The notes under the pieces are model-generated. The model was not told where the DNA came from. It did not search any database and saw only the letters and a list, made by a program, of their open reading frames with translations. From Flavonifractor sp963557075 (GTDB lineage Bacteria; Bacillota; Clostridia; Oscillospirales; Oscillospiraceae), in the NCBI GenBank assembly GCA_963557075.1, contig CAUWDA010000050.1:1-15259 (forward strand): 15,259 nt of DNA, in the 5' to 3' direction. Each line of letters begins with the position of its first letter. The stretch's first letter is position 1. Positions 5,251-13,256 of this stretch are shown here, one piece after another. The translations under genes and the position numbers were made by a program.

Positions 5251-8200
5251 TTACTGCTCCGGCTGTTTGTCCATAAAACTGTTTGGCCGGTCCGGACGCA
5301 CCACAAAACTGACCTCCGCCATTCGCTCAAGCAGGGCGTCTGCGTCGTGCGCCAGCTTGTACTCCAGTTCCTCCCGATACAGGGGGATGACCTGATAGAA
5401 GTTGACCTCCTCGCCGCCGGGCAGCGTGCAGACCTCGCCGACTCCTCCCATGTCCATGTCCTGGGGGCCGGTCAAAAGACCGGCGCAGAGCTTTGTGCCT
5501 TTTGCAAAGTCCTCCTTATTGTCTATGGTATGGCCAAAGCCCAGCCACGTGTCGTTGGCGATGGGCAGGCGGGCTAAGACCTTCAGCAGCCGGATGGGCC
5601 AGTACCACCGCTCGTCCTGCATGGACTCCTGATCCAGCTTCCAGTCCGCAGGCAGGGCGATGGCCAGCTCCGCCCGCTCCAGCTTGTACTCCGCCAGCTC
5701 CTCCGGCACATTCATCCGGTGGGCGCCCATGCCCATGGTCACCAGGGTGTAGTAGTCCCGCTCCTCAGTGGGCGGTACCATGCAGATGTCCACATGGATG
5801 TCGGGAGAGACCAGCTCATGGAACACATTCTCAACTTCACCGAAATACTGCTCAATATGCCCCTCGACGGCCGTCATCTCCTCCTCAGTGTAGAGCTCCG
5901 GCTCGCGGCTCTCCTCGGAGGACCAGAAGGCGTCCTCCACCTCTGTTCCGTCTGGATTCAGGAAGATCTGGAAGTATCCGCCCCCCTCCGTCAGCTTGTA
6001 GAGCAGACCGATGTGGTAGTCCAGCCCCACCAGCACCGTATCCAGACGGGCCGCTCTGCCGTCCGGGTGCGCTCGTTCCAGCCACCGCCCGCTCTGGAGC
6101 CAGCCCCTTAGCTGCTCCAGCCAGTCCGTGTGCAGCTTGGACATTCCCGCTTCGTTCATCTGGAATACCAGATCCACGGGACGGTCGTTTACCAGATACG
6201 GGAACTGCGTATAGGGCGCGTTTGGGGTGTACTGCTTCGGTTTCGGGCCGAAGATGGCCCAGAAGCGTTCCATTCCCTCCTGATCGACGGTGATACAGGA
6301 GATGGCGCGCTGTTTATCATCGGCATCCGCGTCCAGCCCCTGCTGGAGCGTTTGATCGGCACCGGGATCGATCCAGTGGTACTCCATCCGCTCCAGAGGT
6401 TCGCCGGCCTCGATCTCTTCTTTCAAGGTCAGGAACTCATAATCACCCGGTTCCAGTTTTAATCCTTGTTTGACGGCATCCAGCGCACCAGTCTTATCAC
6501 CAAAATGCGCCCGCAGTTTGCCCACTTGCAGCCAGATCCAGGGGTAGTCCGGCTCCTCCCGGGCACCCTTTTCTGCGTAATCGAGTGCTTCTTCCAGCCT
6601 GCCGCAGTACATCAGCGCCACCGAATAGCGGTAGTACCAGGTGGCGCAGCCCCCGGCGTTTTTCTCCGAAGCTTTCATCCAATCTGCCGCCTTGTAGTAG
6701 CACCGGTACTCATCCAGATTGTTGCAGGCGAAGGAGTACCACAGGGCGATCTGTAGGTCCCGCTGGGCCTGCCGCTGGGTGAACCTGCCTTCCTGCACGC
6801 CCCGTTCCATAAAGTCCTCCAGCCAGCGGTACATCTTCCCAAAATAGCTGGACACGTCCCCGCAGAAGCCCTCCAAAGTGCGGATGTCCTCCGCTGAGAG
6901 CAGGGAGCCGGTCTCCGGGTCCACCTCCGGCTCCGTTTCCTGCTCCCACAGGCGGACCGCCCCCACATCCCGGCGGAATACGTGGAACGCGCCCTGGGCC
7001 ACGCCGGAGTCAGCAAAGAAATCTCTGGCCGCGTCCAGCACGGCAGGCAGATCCCAGGCGAGGAAGTCCAGATACCCATAGTACAGCCCGGTGGCCCCGC
7101 CCAGGAAGGCGACGGCTTCCGCTCCGGCTTTGTTCAAGACCGCTTCTTGCAGTGCATCCCGGAAATCCAGAATATTTTTGCTCCGCTCCTCGCCGGTAAA
7201 ACCAGACAGCGGGTACAGGAGGAATCCGGCCGCGATGCCGTCCCGGTGGTACTCGTCCACCGTATCCGTACAGGCAGCCAGGTATTCGTTGATCATGACC
7301 GGGAGACGGCATCTTCCAACATAGGTATCCAGCCGCCAGTCGGCGTCCGGGTCCTCCACCGGTTCCAGCTCATAGGCAAGATAGCTGTTTTCCAGATAGT
7401 CACTGCCATCCCGCCAGAGGGAGAGTCCCATGCTTTGCACCAGCTCCGGCAGTTTGGAAAGGGGCATGGCCGGCTCGTCTTTCGGCTCTGCACAGACATC
7501 AAAACCGGCAAGCAGCGCGATGGCGGAAACCTCTCCGATGGTTTGATCCACCAGCATGGAGAGCGCCCACCAGACCCTGTCCGCTTCCTCTTTCAAGAGC
7601 GGCGTCAGCTTCTCACAGTAAAGGGCCACGTTCATCTGGTTGTTCTCTGTTTTCTCTGCCCATATCTGCACATCCTCGGCCCGAACTTCGATGTCTCCGG
7701 CCCGCAGCTCGAAGCCCTCACTGGGCTGACGGCCCACCAGGATATTCCAGTGCTCCAGCACCGATTCCGGGGCCTGCTGCTGGAAGTACACCAGCGGGAA
7801 CAGGCGGGAACGAAGGCCCTCCGGGCTGAGGATCAACTCATACTTTTCGCCGTTGAAGCCCAGCTCAAAGGACGTGTCCCGCAGGGCGGTCTTGAGTGCA
7901 TTGCCGCAGGTTTCGATCAGTTCCTCGCCCCGCCGGCGCGCTTCGTCGGTATCCATGATCCGGCGCAGCGACCCCTCAATCTGAGAAAAGGCTGCCCAGG
8001 CCTCCTCCGTCCTTTCCCGGAAGCTCTTTGCGAACCGGGGCAGGGACAAGCGGCGGCGGCAGTCGTCGATGTATCCCTGGGTGTCCTCGTCGCCGGGGCG
8101 GGCCTCCAGCGCCTTTTCAAAGTAATGCATGGCGGGGCCTTCCTCATCCAGGTAATAATAGGCGGAAGCGATTCGATAATTCCAGCAGTGGTCCCCGTTA

Positions 8201-8412
8201 AAATATTCCTCATGGGGCTCCAGAAGCTCCAGGGCTTTTTCATAGAGCGCCCGTCCTGCCTCTCCGACCTCTGCAATGCCAATGTACGCCTTGGCCAGCT
8301 CACTGTCCAGCTCCGGGGTGCGCTCCCCGGCGGAGATGGCCTCCAGCGCGTCAATGGTCTTTTGATATTCGCTGCCCTCATTCCACTTCCGGCATTGTTC
8401 CAATAATTCCAT
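5251..8412 (-). CDS. Giant TPR protein with C-terminal SUFU (suppressor of fused) domain
   Basis: A 1,053-residue soluble protein. Residues 1-120 hold TPR-like helical pairs (YFNGDHCWNYRIASAYYYLD, AMHYFEKALEARPGDED). Residues 120-560 are a large acidic/aromatic region I cannot assign (perhaps the DUF4026 group). A second TPR block lies near 595-660 (YSVALMYCGRLEEALDYAEK, ALDAVKQGLKLEPGDYEF). The SUFU domain occupies about 830-1045, with HELVSPDIHVDICMVPPTEE, YYTLVTMGMGAHRMNVPEEL, RAELAIALPADWKLD and GGEEVNFYQVIPLYREELEY. In bacteria SUFU domains are known as immunity proteins that neutralise polymorphic or contact-dependent toxins. The start is the ATG at 8410-8412 with GGGAG 8 nt upstream; in-frame ATGs further upstream (8442, 8454) lack one. 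It is the last gene of the leftward array, and no clear terminator follows it. Confidence 0.85.
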   Translation of the reverse strand: MELLEQCRKWNEGSEYQKTIDALEAISAGERTPELDSELAKAYIGIAEVGEAGRALYEKALELLEPHEEYFNGDHCWNYRIASAYYYLDEEGPAMHYFEKALEARPGDEDTQGYIDDCRRRLSLPRFAKSFRERTEEAWAAFSQIEGSLRRIMDTDEARRRGEELIETCGNALKTALRDTSFELGFNGEKYELILSPEGLRSRLFPLVYFQQQAPESVLEHWNILVGRQPSEGFELRAGDIEVRAEDVQIWAEKTENNQMNVALYCEKLTPLLKEEADRVWWALSMLVDQTIGEVSAIALLAGFDVCAEPKDEPAMPLSKLPELVQSMGLSLWRDGSDYLENSYLAYELEPVEDPDADWRLDTYVGRCRLPVMINEYLAACTDTVDEYHRDGIAAGFLLYPLSGFTGEERSKNILDFRDALQEAVLNKAGAEAVAFLGGATGLYYGYLDFLAWDLPAVLDAARDFFADSGVAQGAFHVFRRDVGAVRLWEQETEPEVDPETGSLLSAEDIRTLEGFCGDVSSYFGKMYRWLEDFMERGVQEGRFTQRQAQRDLQIALWYSFACNNLDEYRCYYKAADWMKASEKNAGGCATWYYRYSVALMYCGRLEEALDYAEKGAREEPDYPWIWLQVGKLRAHFGDKTGALDAVKQGLKLEPGDYEFLTLKEEIEAGEPLERMEYHWIDPGADQTLQQGLDADADDKQRAISCITVDQEGMERFWAIFGPKPKQYTPNAPYTQFPYLVNDRPVDLVFQMNEAGMSKLHTDWLEQLRGWLQSGRWLERAHPDGRAARLDTVLVGLDYHIGLLYKLTEGGGYFQIFLNPDGTEVEDAFWSSEESREPELYTEEEMTAVEGHIEQYFGEVENVFHELVSPDIHVDICMVPPTEERDYYTLVTMGMGAHRMNVPEELAEYKLERAELAIALPADWKLDQESMQDERWYWPIRLLKVLARLPIANDTWLGFGHTIDNKEDFAKGTKLCAGLLTGPQDMDMGGVGEVCTLPGGEEVNFYQVIPLYREELEYKLAHDADALLERMAEVSFVVRPDRPNSFMDKQPEQ

Positions 8413-8477
8413 ATCAGCATCTCCCTTTATGGTTCTGTCCATCATGGGACCCACACCGGCCCCACCGTATGTTCCGC

Positions 8478-8963
8478 TTATTTGGTCGAAAATTCATTCT
8501 GGAAGAAGGCCGTAAATGCTTCCAGCTCCTCCTTCTGATAGAGATAGATGTACAGACTCTCATCCTCCAGCCACTCATAGGCGTTGATGCCGATGTACCC
8601 CTTTCGATCGGGATAGATGATGAAGGCGTCGGTGGGGTATTTGTTCCGGTACGCCTTGTGGATCTCCTCCCGGCGGTAATAGGTGGGGTCTCCATAGCCG
8701 GAGAGATCGGGAACGGTAGGCACCACCACGATGGTGCGGGTAGATTCATTCCACCCCACGATCAAATTGCCGATTTTGGTTTTGCTGCCGTGGACAAAGC
8801 CATAGTTGAAGCGGCTAACATCCTCGGTATAGCCCACGATCAGGCGGTACTCCTCGCCGTGCTCCACCGCCTGGTCAAACAGGGCGCGCACCTTTTTGGC
8901 ATTGGCCGCGCTCTTTTCCATATCCGGCTCCGGCTCCTTAAACAGTTTGCTGAACAGTCCCAT
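8478..8963 (-). CDS. Unrecognised 161-residue protein of the immunity array
   Basis: Starts MGLFSKLFKEPEPDMEKSAA at an ATG with GAGGAGG 8 nt upstream. Its core is of alternating strands (YRLIVGYTEDVSRFNYGF, IGNLIVGWNESTRTIVVVPT), then YYRREEIHKAYRNKYPTDAF and a closing segment YIYLYQKEELEAFTAFFQNE. There is no signal peptide or membrane helix; MGLF at the start resembles the N-terminus of many soluble DUF proteins. I do not recognise the family. Its place between an LRR-like gene and the TPR/SUFU gene, 65 bp before the latter, suggests a further immunity-type protein (inference). A near-copy of its last 20 bp, just upstream of the gene at 8981-9000, indicates recombination at its borders. Confidence 0.75.
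   Translation of the reverse strand: MGLFSKLFKEPEPDMEKSAANAKKVRALFDQAVEHGEEYRLIVGYTEDVSRFNYGFVHGSKTKIGNLIVGWNESTRTIVVVPTVPDLSGYGDPTYYRREEIHKAYRNKYPTDAFIIYPDRKGYIGINAYEWLEDESLYIYLYQKEELEAFTAFFQNEFSTK
8481..8500 (-). repeat. 20 bp near-repeat, copy 1 (3' end of the 161-residue gene)
   Basis: Identical to 8981-9000 at 17 of 20 positions and exactly 500 bp away in the same orientation; it encodes the closing residues of the 161-residue protein (frame NEFSTK). Confidence 0.6.
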
Positions 8964-8980
8964 AACGTTGTCCTCCTCAT

Positions 8981-9000
8981 TTTAGTTGAAAATTCATTTT
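8981..9000 (-). repeat. 20 bp near-repeat, copy 2 (upstream of the 161-residue gene)
   Basis: Matches 8481-8500 at 17 of 20 positions and can be read as NEFSTK followed by the lost stop. It overlaps the end of the gene-tail remnant at 8994-9056 and lies next to the ribosome site of the 161-residue gene. Confidence 0.6.
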
Positions 9001-9056
9001 AATTTCACTGCCCGGATCACCGGGCGGTAAAAGTCATCGTAGTTCCTGTCATAATC
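8994..9056 (-). pseudogene. 3' tail remnant of a formylglycine-generating-enzyme-like gene
   Basis: Read leftward, this 63 bp piece encodes DYDRNYDDFYRPVIRAVKLK and a TGA stop. It closely parallels GDYDFYRPIIRVEL inside the large fusion protein (around 10780-10830), and CGGTAAAAGTCAT on the plus strand is shared exactly between the two. No start codon or ribosome site precedes it; an in-phase stop lies immediately upstream. It overlaps the stop of the LRR-like gene by a few bases, so that gene's end is the deletion joint. It shows that another copy of the SUMF1-like domain gene once stood here. Confidence 0.7.
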
Positions 9057-10008
9057 CTACCCGCTGCCAGCCGACCAATCGCTCCTGCACCCCGTCGATC
9101 TTCCAGCCCTCGCCCACCCGCTTCATCAGGAAACGGCGGTCAAAACCGGTGTTTTTCTCTCTGGTGTAGATATAGAGCTTGTTTTTGGTGATCTGCTCCG
9201 CGTCAAGGAATTCTTCCCCATTGTAGGTACCATGGGGACTGTACGAGAGACCCAGGGGCCGGTAGCCCGGACGGGGCTTTTCGCTCACATACTTCTCCCA
9301 GATGGCCAGCAGGCGGTGTACTGCCTCGGCCTCCTCAAACCCGGCCTGGTCCATGTACTGCTCCCATGCGGTCATCTCGACGAAAAACGCGGACAGGACT
9401 TTGCGGCATTCCTCCGCAGTCTGTTCGTCCAGCTTGTTGGGCTTTTGGGCCTTTTCCCGTTGGAGCTGGGAGAAGTGTTCCATCTGCTCCTCTGTGAATT
9501 GCACATGGGACACCGGATGGATGTAGTTGTTGCCGGCGATGGCCAGCAGGCCCTCGTAAGTAACAGCAGTGTGGTCAATCCAGATATGGGAGAGCTTGGG
9601 GATGGAGGCCGCCTGAAGCAGTCCGGCGTCGTCCAGCCCGGTGCGGTTCAGAGTCAGAAGGTCCAGCTTGCAGCTTTGTAGGGCGGACAGGCCGCTGCCA
9701 TTGATTCCGGCGTTGCCGTCCAGCAGCAGATAGCGCAGCTTGGGCATGGCGGAAAAGACCGGAAAGCAGGCGTCGGTGAGCGCGCCGTTCTCCACGCCGA
9801 AATTGACCATATTTTTATGTCCGGCAAAGGGGGCAAGCAGTTCATCCGTCACTGGATAGCCTTTCACATGAAAACCCACCAGGGTGTAACCGGCCAGCCG
9901 CTCCATAATCTCCGGGGTCAGTTCCGGGACTTCCAACTGCTTCTCTCCATCCAAAGTCAGGACACCGTTTTCCCAGTCTGCTGTCCGCGCCCGTTTCGGC
10001 CATTCCAT
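9049..10008 (-). CDS. Leucine-rich-repeat-like protein with possible NTF2-like C-terminal domain
   Basis: A 319-residue soluble protein. Residues 30-170 show irregular leucine-rich repeats (LEVPELTPEIMERLAGYTLV, FPVFSAMPKLRYLLLDGNA, LQSCKLDLLTLNRTGLDDAG, ASIPKLSHIWIDHTAVTYEG). After a charged linker (about 175-200), residues 200-315 have an alpha-beta pattern ending FDRRFLMKRVGEGWKIDGVQ, which recalls the NTF2-like immunity fold (last strand with GxWKIDG). Both parts are known among bacterial immunity proteins; the NTF2 assignment is tentative. The ATG at 10006-10008 has GAGGAGGG 5 nt upstream, and the preceding gene stops 12 bp before it, so it is co-translated with the fusion gene. Its stop (9049-9051) overlaps the remnant at 8994-9056. 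Confidence 0.75.
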   Translation of the reverse strand: MEWPKRARTADWENGVLTLDGEKQLEVPELTPEIMERLAGYTLVGFHVKGYPVTDELLAPFAGHKNMVNFGVENGALTDACFPVFSAMPKLRYLLLDGNAGINGSGLSALQSCKLDLLTLNRTGLDDAGLLQAASIPKLSHIWIDHTAVTYEGLLAIAGNNYIHPVSHVQFTEEQMEHFSQLQREKAQKPNKLDEQTAEECRKVLSAFFVEMTAWEQYMDQAGFEEAEAVHRLLAIWEKYVSEKPRPGYRPLGLSYSPHGTYNGEEFLDAEQITKNKLYIYTREKNTGFDRRFLMKRVGEGWKIDGVQERLVGWQRVGL

Positions 10009-10019
10009 CGTTTCCCTCC

Positions 10020-13000
10020 TCACTCCTGCGCTCGATAACAGGCTTCAATGTCGATGAACCGCACATACACGGCGCAGACCTCACCCTTGGCGTCATAGCC
10101 GAAGTAGACGGGATAGTAGCCGTCCCCCCAGCCGGAGGAAAAGATGGGCAGGTTGCAGTCCGTGTCCGGCACCGTCCAGTTGAGCCAGTCGCCGCAGTCC
10201 CCCTGATATTTGGGGTGGGCCTTGGCGTTTTCCTCCAGCAAGTCGCAGAACAGGTCGTTGTAGGGGTCGATGTCCGGGTCCTCCTCCAGCCGCTTGGCCC
10301 AGTACGCCTTAAAGGCCGCCTGGGTCTGGATGTCCGCAATACACCCCATCCCGGCATCCACGCCGAAGCCGAAGTAGTCGTCATCTCCCAGCGCCGCGTC
10401 CAGTTCTTCGTTACCCACCATGCCCAGCTCATAGCGGACGGGTTTTCCCTGAGAAACCTCCACCTTGACACAGGCGTAGCGGTCGCCGTATTGTTCGCTG
10501 GGCACCACGCAGATTTTCACCGGGTAAGTTCCGGCGGGGATGGTTTGAAGGAACGGCAGAGTGTCCTCCAGCTCCACCAGCGGATCGCAGGCGAAGATCT
10601 GCCCGGTGGGGAAATGGACGGCACCGATGTCCAGTACATCCACCGCCATAGTTCCGATCACTTTTTCTGTGAAATGGGCTTCCAAGTCAACTTTGCAGGC
10701 CAGCTTGTCCTTGATGGATTCGTATTTGTTCAGCCATTCGGTCGTGGGCATATCGGTCTCTCCTTTCGGCTCCAGCTCCACCCGGATGATGGGCCGGTAA
10801 AAGTCATAGTCTCCATTCAGCTCATTGTTCTCCTGTACTTCCGGCCTGCAGTGGGGGGAACAGGGCAAATAGCCGAGCAAAGGCCCCAGTCCGCCGCAGA
10901 TATTGCGCCCGCCGTCGCCACCGCAGGTGGTCAACAGTTCTCCCTCCACCATTTCCCGCTTATAGGGATCGCAGGCGATGGACAGGCCGAAAAAGTTGGG
11001 CTCCTCCATGTCGTAGGGCCGGTTCTCGTCCTCCTCCATATCCTCAAACCAGCGCAGGCGCATGGCGTAGTCCAGCCCATCCCCCCAGGGGAACAGGGTG
11101 CGGCACCCGCCGCCGCACAGGTAGGCCCACTCGTCCGCCGTGGGCAGAGAGAAGCCCTGTTTTTGCAGTCCGGCAAGAAGCGCATCGTAGTCTGTGGGGT
11201 GATAGATCCAGAGTTGAAAGCCTTTTTCCGTCCGCTCAATGCGGGCAGACTGATGCAAGGTAAGGCTGCTGCTGTCACTCCAGGCAAAATCCCGGAACGC
11301 CTTCAGCCAGTCAGGGTGGGCGGTCAGCCTGGGATCGTCCATCTTGACCGGCTCCCAGCAGAGTTCCTCCAGCTCCCGGCCCACCAGCATGGGGCCGATG
11401 GCCGCCTGCCGGACGGGTGCCATGCTCTCTCCAATGAATTCTGCCGGGTCCCGCTCCAGTTCCCATTCCTGAAACAGGTACTCCAATTCCTCCCGGCTCT
11501 CCTGATTCAGTCCCACGGCAAACTGTTCCCAGCCCAGGGTGACGGTATCGCCGGGGACAAAGACGAACTCCCGGCCATCTTTCTCGAAGATACCGGTGGT
11601 GCAGCTCCGGCCCCAGCGGTCAAAGTGCTCCATCCGCACAAAATTCAAGTGATACTTCGCTGCGATCTGCTCCATGAGGGCCTGTTTTTTCTCGGGGGAG
11701 AGCCGGTCGAACTGAGGGCGAAGCAGCATTTCCCTTATGTTCACCTGGTCATTTGCGCACTTCTGCGGCGGCTCCGGTTCCTCCCCCGGGAGGAAGAAGG
11801 GCAGATTGGGATAAGTCTCCGGATACTCCCGCCAGGGCTCCAGCCTGCGGGGGTTGTTGGCTGTCCGCAGGAAGCCCCAGAAGTCGGTGGGGTAACGGAA
11901 CACCGGCCCCACACCATTCCGCCGGGTGACGATGACCACGGTGCCGTCGGTGAGCATCCCGATGTGCTGCATCTTCTCTCCGCCGAACATGCCCGGACGG
12001 ATGCGGAGTACCTCCCGCGTACTCATGTTGATGAGCTGGGCAAAGTCATCGGAGAGGATCTCGCCGTTTCCTTGCACCAGCAGCCAGTCCTCCGTGAACC
12101 AGCGCAGCTTCAAATCTTCCCCCATGCCGGGCAGAGGGGCGATGCGGCAGCGCCCGGTGTCCATGTCCAGCTCCAGCAGGCATTCCTTTATCCGCCCCTT
12201 GCCGCTGACGGCGTGGATCATATAGATGCGGCCTGTGCCGGGAACCGGAACGGCCTCGGAGAGATGGTCGTATCCATCCAGAGGGAACGGATGCTCTGTC
12301 ACCTGACCGTCCGCCCAACGGTAAATATGTCCCTTGTACCACTCATTGGAAAAGTAGACCCGGCCCAGCCCGTCCGCCGTAATGCCGCAGTGGTAGGCGC
12401 CGCCCCAGTCATCCTTGGGCAGCGGCCAGTTCTGTACATCTTCACAGGTACCCCGGTCCGTAAAGGTGATCCGTGTGGCGTTGCAGGGGTCGCCCACCCA
12501 GAGGGCGTTTTCAACCCACCGGAGAGAGCGGGGCGCTCCCTCATATCCGATGGGGGAAGGCTCAAAAAAGTTCAGGGTACTGGGGTTTTTGCAGAGCAAT
12601 GCCTTTCCCATCAGTCCGCTGGCGGAGGCCCTTGAAGAGGCATACAGCCCGGTTTGATCTGAATGGGAAATGCATCCGAAATGGTACAGGCTCTTGGAGC
12701 GGGTCACCTTCGGCGGACGGCAGCGCAGATCCGCTACGCAGCCATAGTTCCATTCCTCGGAATGACTGGTTTTCCACTCCCCCGCCGCAAAGTCTCCCGC
12801 CAGAGAATTGAAGAAATAGTCGTATTCATCCTCAAGAATGTATTCTTCACAGGGCATCACAGCGCCGGGGTCCTGCTTCCTGGCATGGTCGCCCCATTTT
12901 CGCCCCGGCTGTCTCATCAGGCGGCAATATTGCCCCTGTTCTTTGCAGTAGCGTTCCCATTCGCTGCGCTCTTCCTCTGGAATCAGGACAAACAGGTATT

Positions 13001-13244
13001 CGTCCTCGTCGTCCAGGTTATACAGGGCCCAGCCAAAGGTGGACAGCTCCTGCCCCAAGGCCGCCGTCCCTTTTTCGTGGGGCAATTTCATATACTGGAC
13101 GCCCACGGTGTCAAACCGTTCCTCCAGCAGCGCAGGAACCTGTGTGCCCCATTTTTTCCGAAGCTCCGCCAGTGTGTCCTGTACGGCTCCATCAAATTTC
13201 AGGATGTCCAGCGCGTCGGCGATTTGTTCTGCAAAGTCTAGCAT
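10020..13244 (-). CDS. Fusion protein: propeller-like, SUMF1/FGE-like and DUF4241 immunity domains
   Basis: A 1,074-residue soluble protein. Residues 1-170 resemble DUF6630-type regions (STFGWALYNLDDEDEYLFVL). Residues about 200-480 have repeated Gly/Trp/Asp blades such as GRVYFSNEWYKGHIYRWADG and RIYMIHAVSGKGRIKECLLE, suggesting a beta-propeller. Residues 500-825 form a formylglycine-generating-enzyme-like region (GREFVFVPGDTVTLGWEQF; LPTADEWAYLCGGGCRTLFP then WGDG), ending DYDFYRPIIRVELEPKGE. From residue 832 to the end is DUF4241, an immunity-type domain: PAGTYPVKICVVPSEQYGDR, DYFGFGVDAGMGCIAD and SSGWGDGYYPVYFGYDAKGE. The start codon (13242-13244) follows AAGGAGG with 7 nt, and that site overlaps the ankyrin gene's stop. 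The internal ATG at 10749-10751 has its own strong ribosome site, so the second part may also be made alone. I do not see evidence for enzyme activity. Confidence 0.8.
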   Translation of the reverse strand: MLDFAEQIADALDILKFDGAVQDTLAELRKKWGTQVPALLEERFDTVGVQYMKLPHEKGTAALGQELSTFGWALYNLDDEDEYLFVLIPEEERSEWERYCKEQGQYCRLMRQPGRKWGDHARKQDPGAVMPCEEYILEDEYDYFFNSLAGDFAAGEWKTSHSEEWNYGCVADLRCRPPKVTRSKSLYHFGCISHSDQTGLYASSRASASGLMGKALLCKNPSTLNFFEPSPIGYEGAPRSLRWVENALWVGDPCNATRITFTDRGTCEDVQNWPLPKDDWGGAYHCGITADGLGRVYFSNEWYKGHIYRWADGQVTEHPFPLDGYDHLSEAVPVPGTGRIYMIHAVSGKGRIKECLLELDMDTGRCRIAPLPGMGEDLKLRWFTEDWLLVQGNGEILSDDFAQLINMSTREVLRIRPGMFGGEKMQHIGMLTDGTVVIVTRRNGVGPVFRYPTDFWGFLRTANNPRRLEPWREYPETYPNLPFFLPGEEPEPPQKCANDQVNIREMLLRPQFDRLSPEKKQALMEQIAAKYHLNFVRMEHFDRWGRSCTTGIFEKDGREFVFVPGDTVTLGWEQFAVGLNQESREELEYLFQEWELERDPAEFIGESMAPVRQAAIGPMLVGRELEELCWEPVKMDDPRLTAHPDWLKAFRDFAWSDSSSLTLHQSARIERTEKGFQLWIYHPTDYDALLAGLQKQGFSLPTADEWAYLCGGGCRTLFPWGDGLDYAMRLRWFEDMEEDENRPYDMEEPNFFGLSIACDPYKREMVEGELLTTCGGDGGRNICGGLGPLLGYLPCSPHCRPEVQENNELNGDYDFYRPIIRVELEPKGETDMPTTEWLNKYESIKDKLACKVDLEAHFTEKVIGTMAVDVLDIGAVHFPTGQIFACDPLVELEDTLPFLQTIPAGTYPVKICVVPSEQYGDRYACVKVEVSQGKPVRYELGMVGNEELDAALGDDDYFGFGVDAGMGCIADIQTQAAFKAYWAKRLEEDPDIDPYNDLFCDLLEENAKAHPKYQGDCGDWLNWTVPDTDCNLPIFSSGWGDGYYPVYFGYDAKGEVCAVYVRFIDIEACYRAQE
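10749..10766 (-). promoter_or_regulatory. Internal ribosome site and start codon for the DUF4241 part
   Basis: AAAGGAG (10760-10766) and an 8 nt spacer precede an in-frame ATG (10749-10751) exactly at the boundary where the DUF4241-like sequence (MPTTEWLNKYESIKDKL) begins. Such a site at a domain joint is best explained as the relic of a separate gene that lost the stop of its upstream neighbour. It could still give a 243-residue stand-alone protein. Confidence 0.65.
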
Positions 13245-13256
13245 CCATCCGCCTCC

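Noticed and set aside
6982..8406. 474-codon open frame on the plus strand, antisense to the TPR/SUFU gene
   Set aside because: No ribosome site and no recognisable motifs; the minus-strand TPR/SUFU protein explains the region.
8413..8477. Spacer before the TPR/SUFU gene
   Set aside because: I looked for an internal promoter and found no paired boxes; only the GGGAG ribosome site is evident.
10215..12635. 806-codon open frame on the plus strand, antisense to the fusion gene
   Set aside because: Its translation has no domain pattern and it mirrors the GC-rich codons of the strongly supported minus-strand gene; long antisense frames are expected in such DNA.
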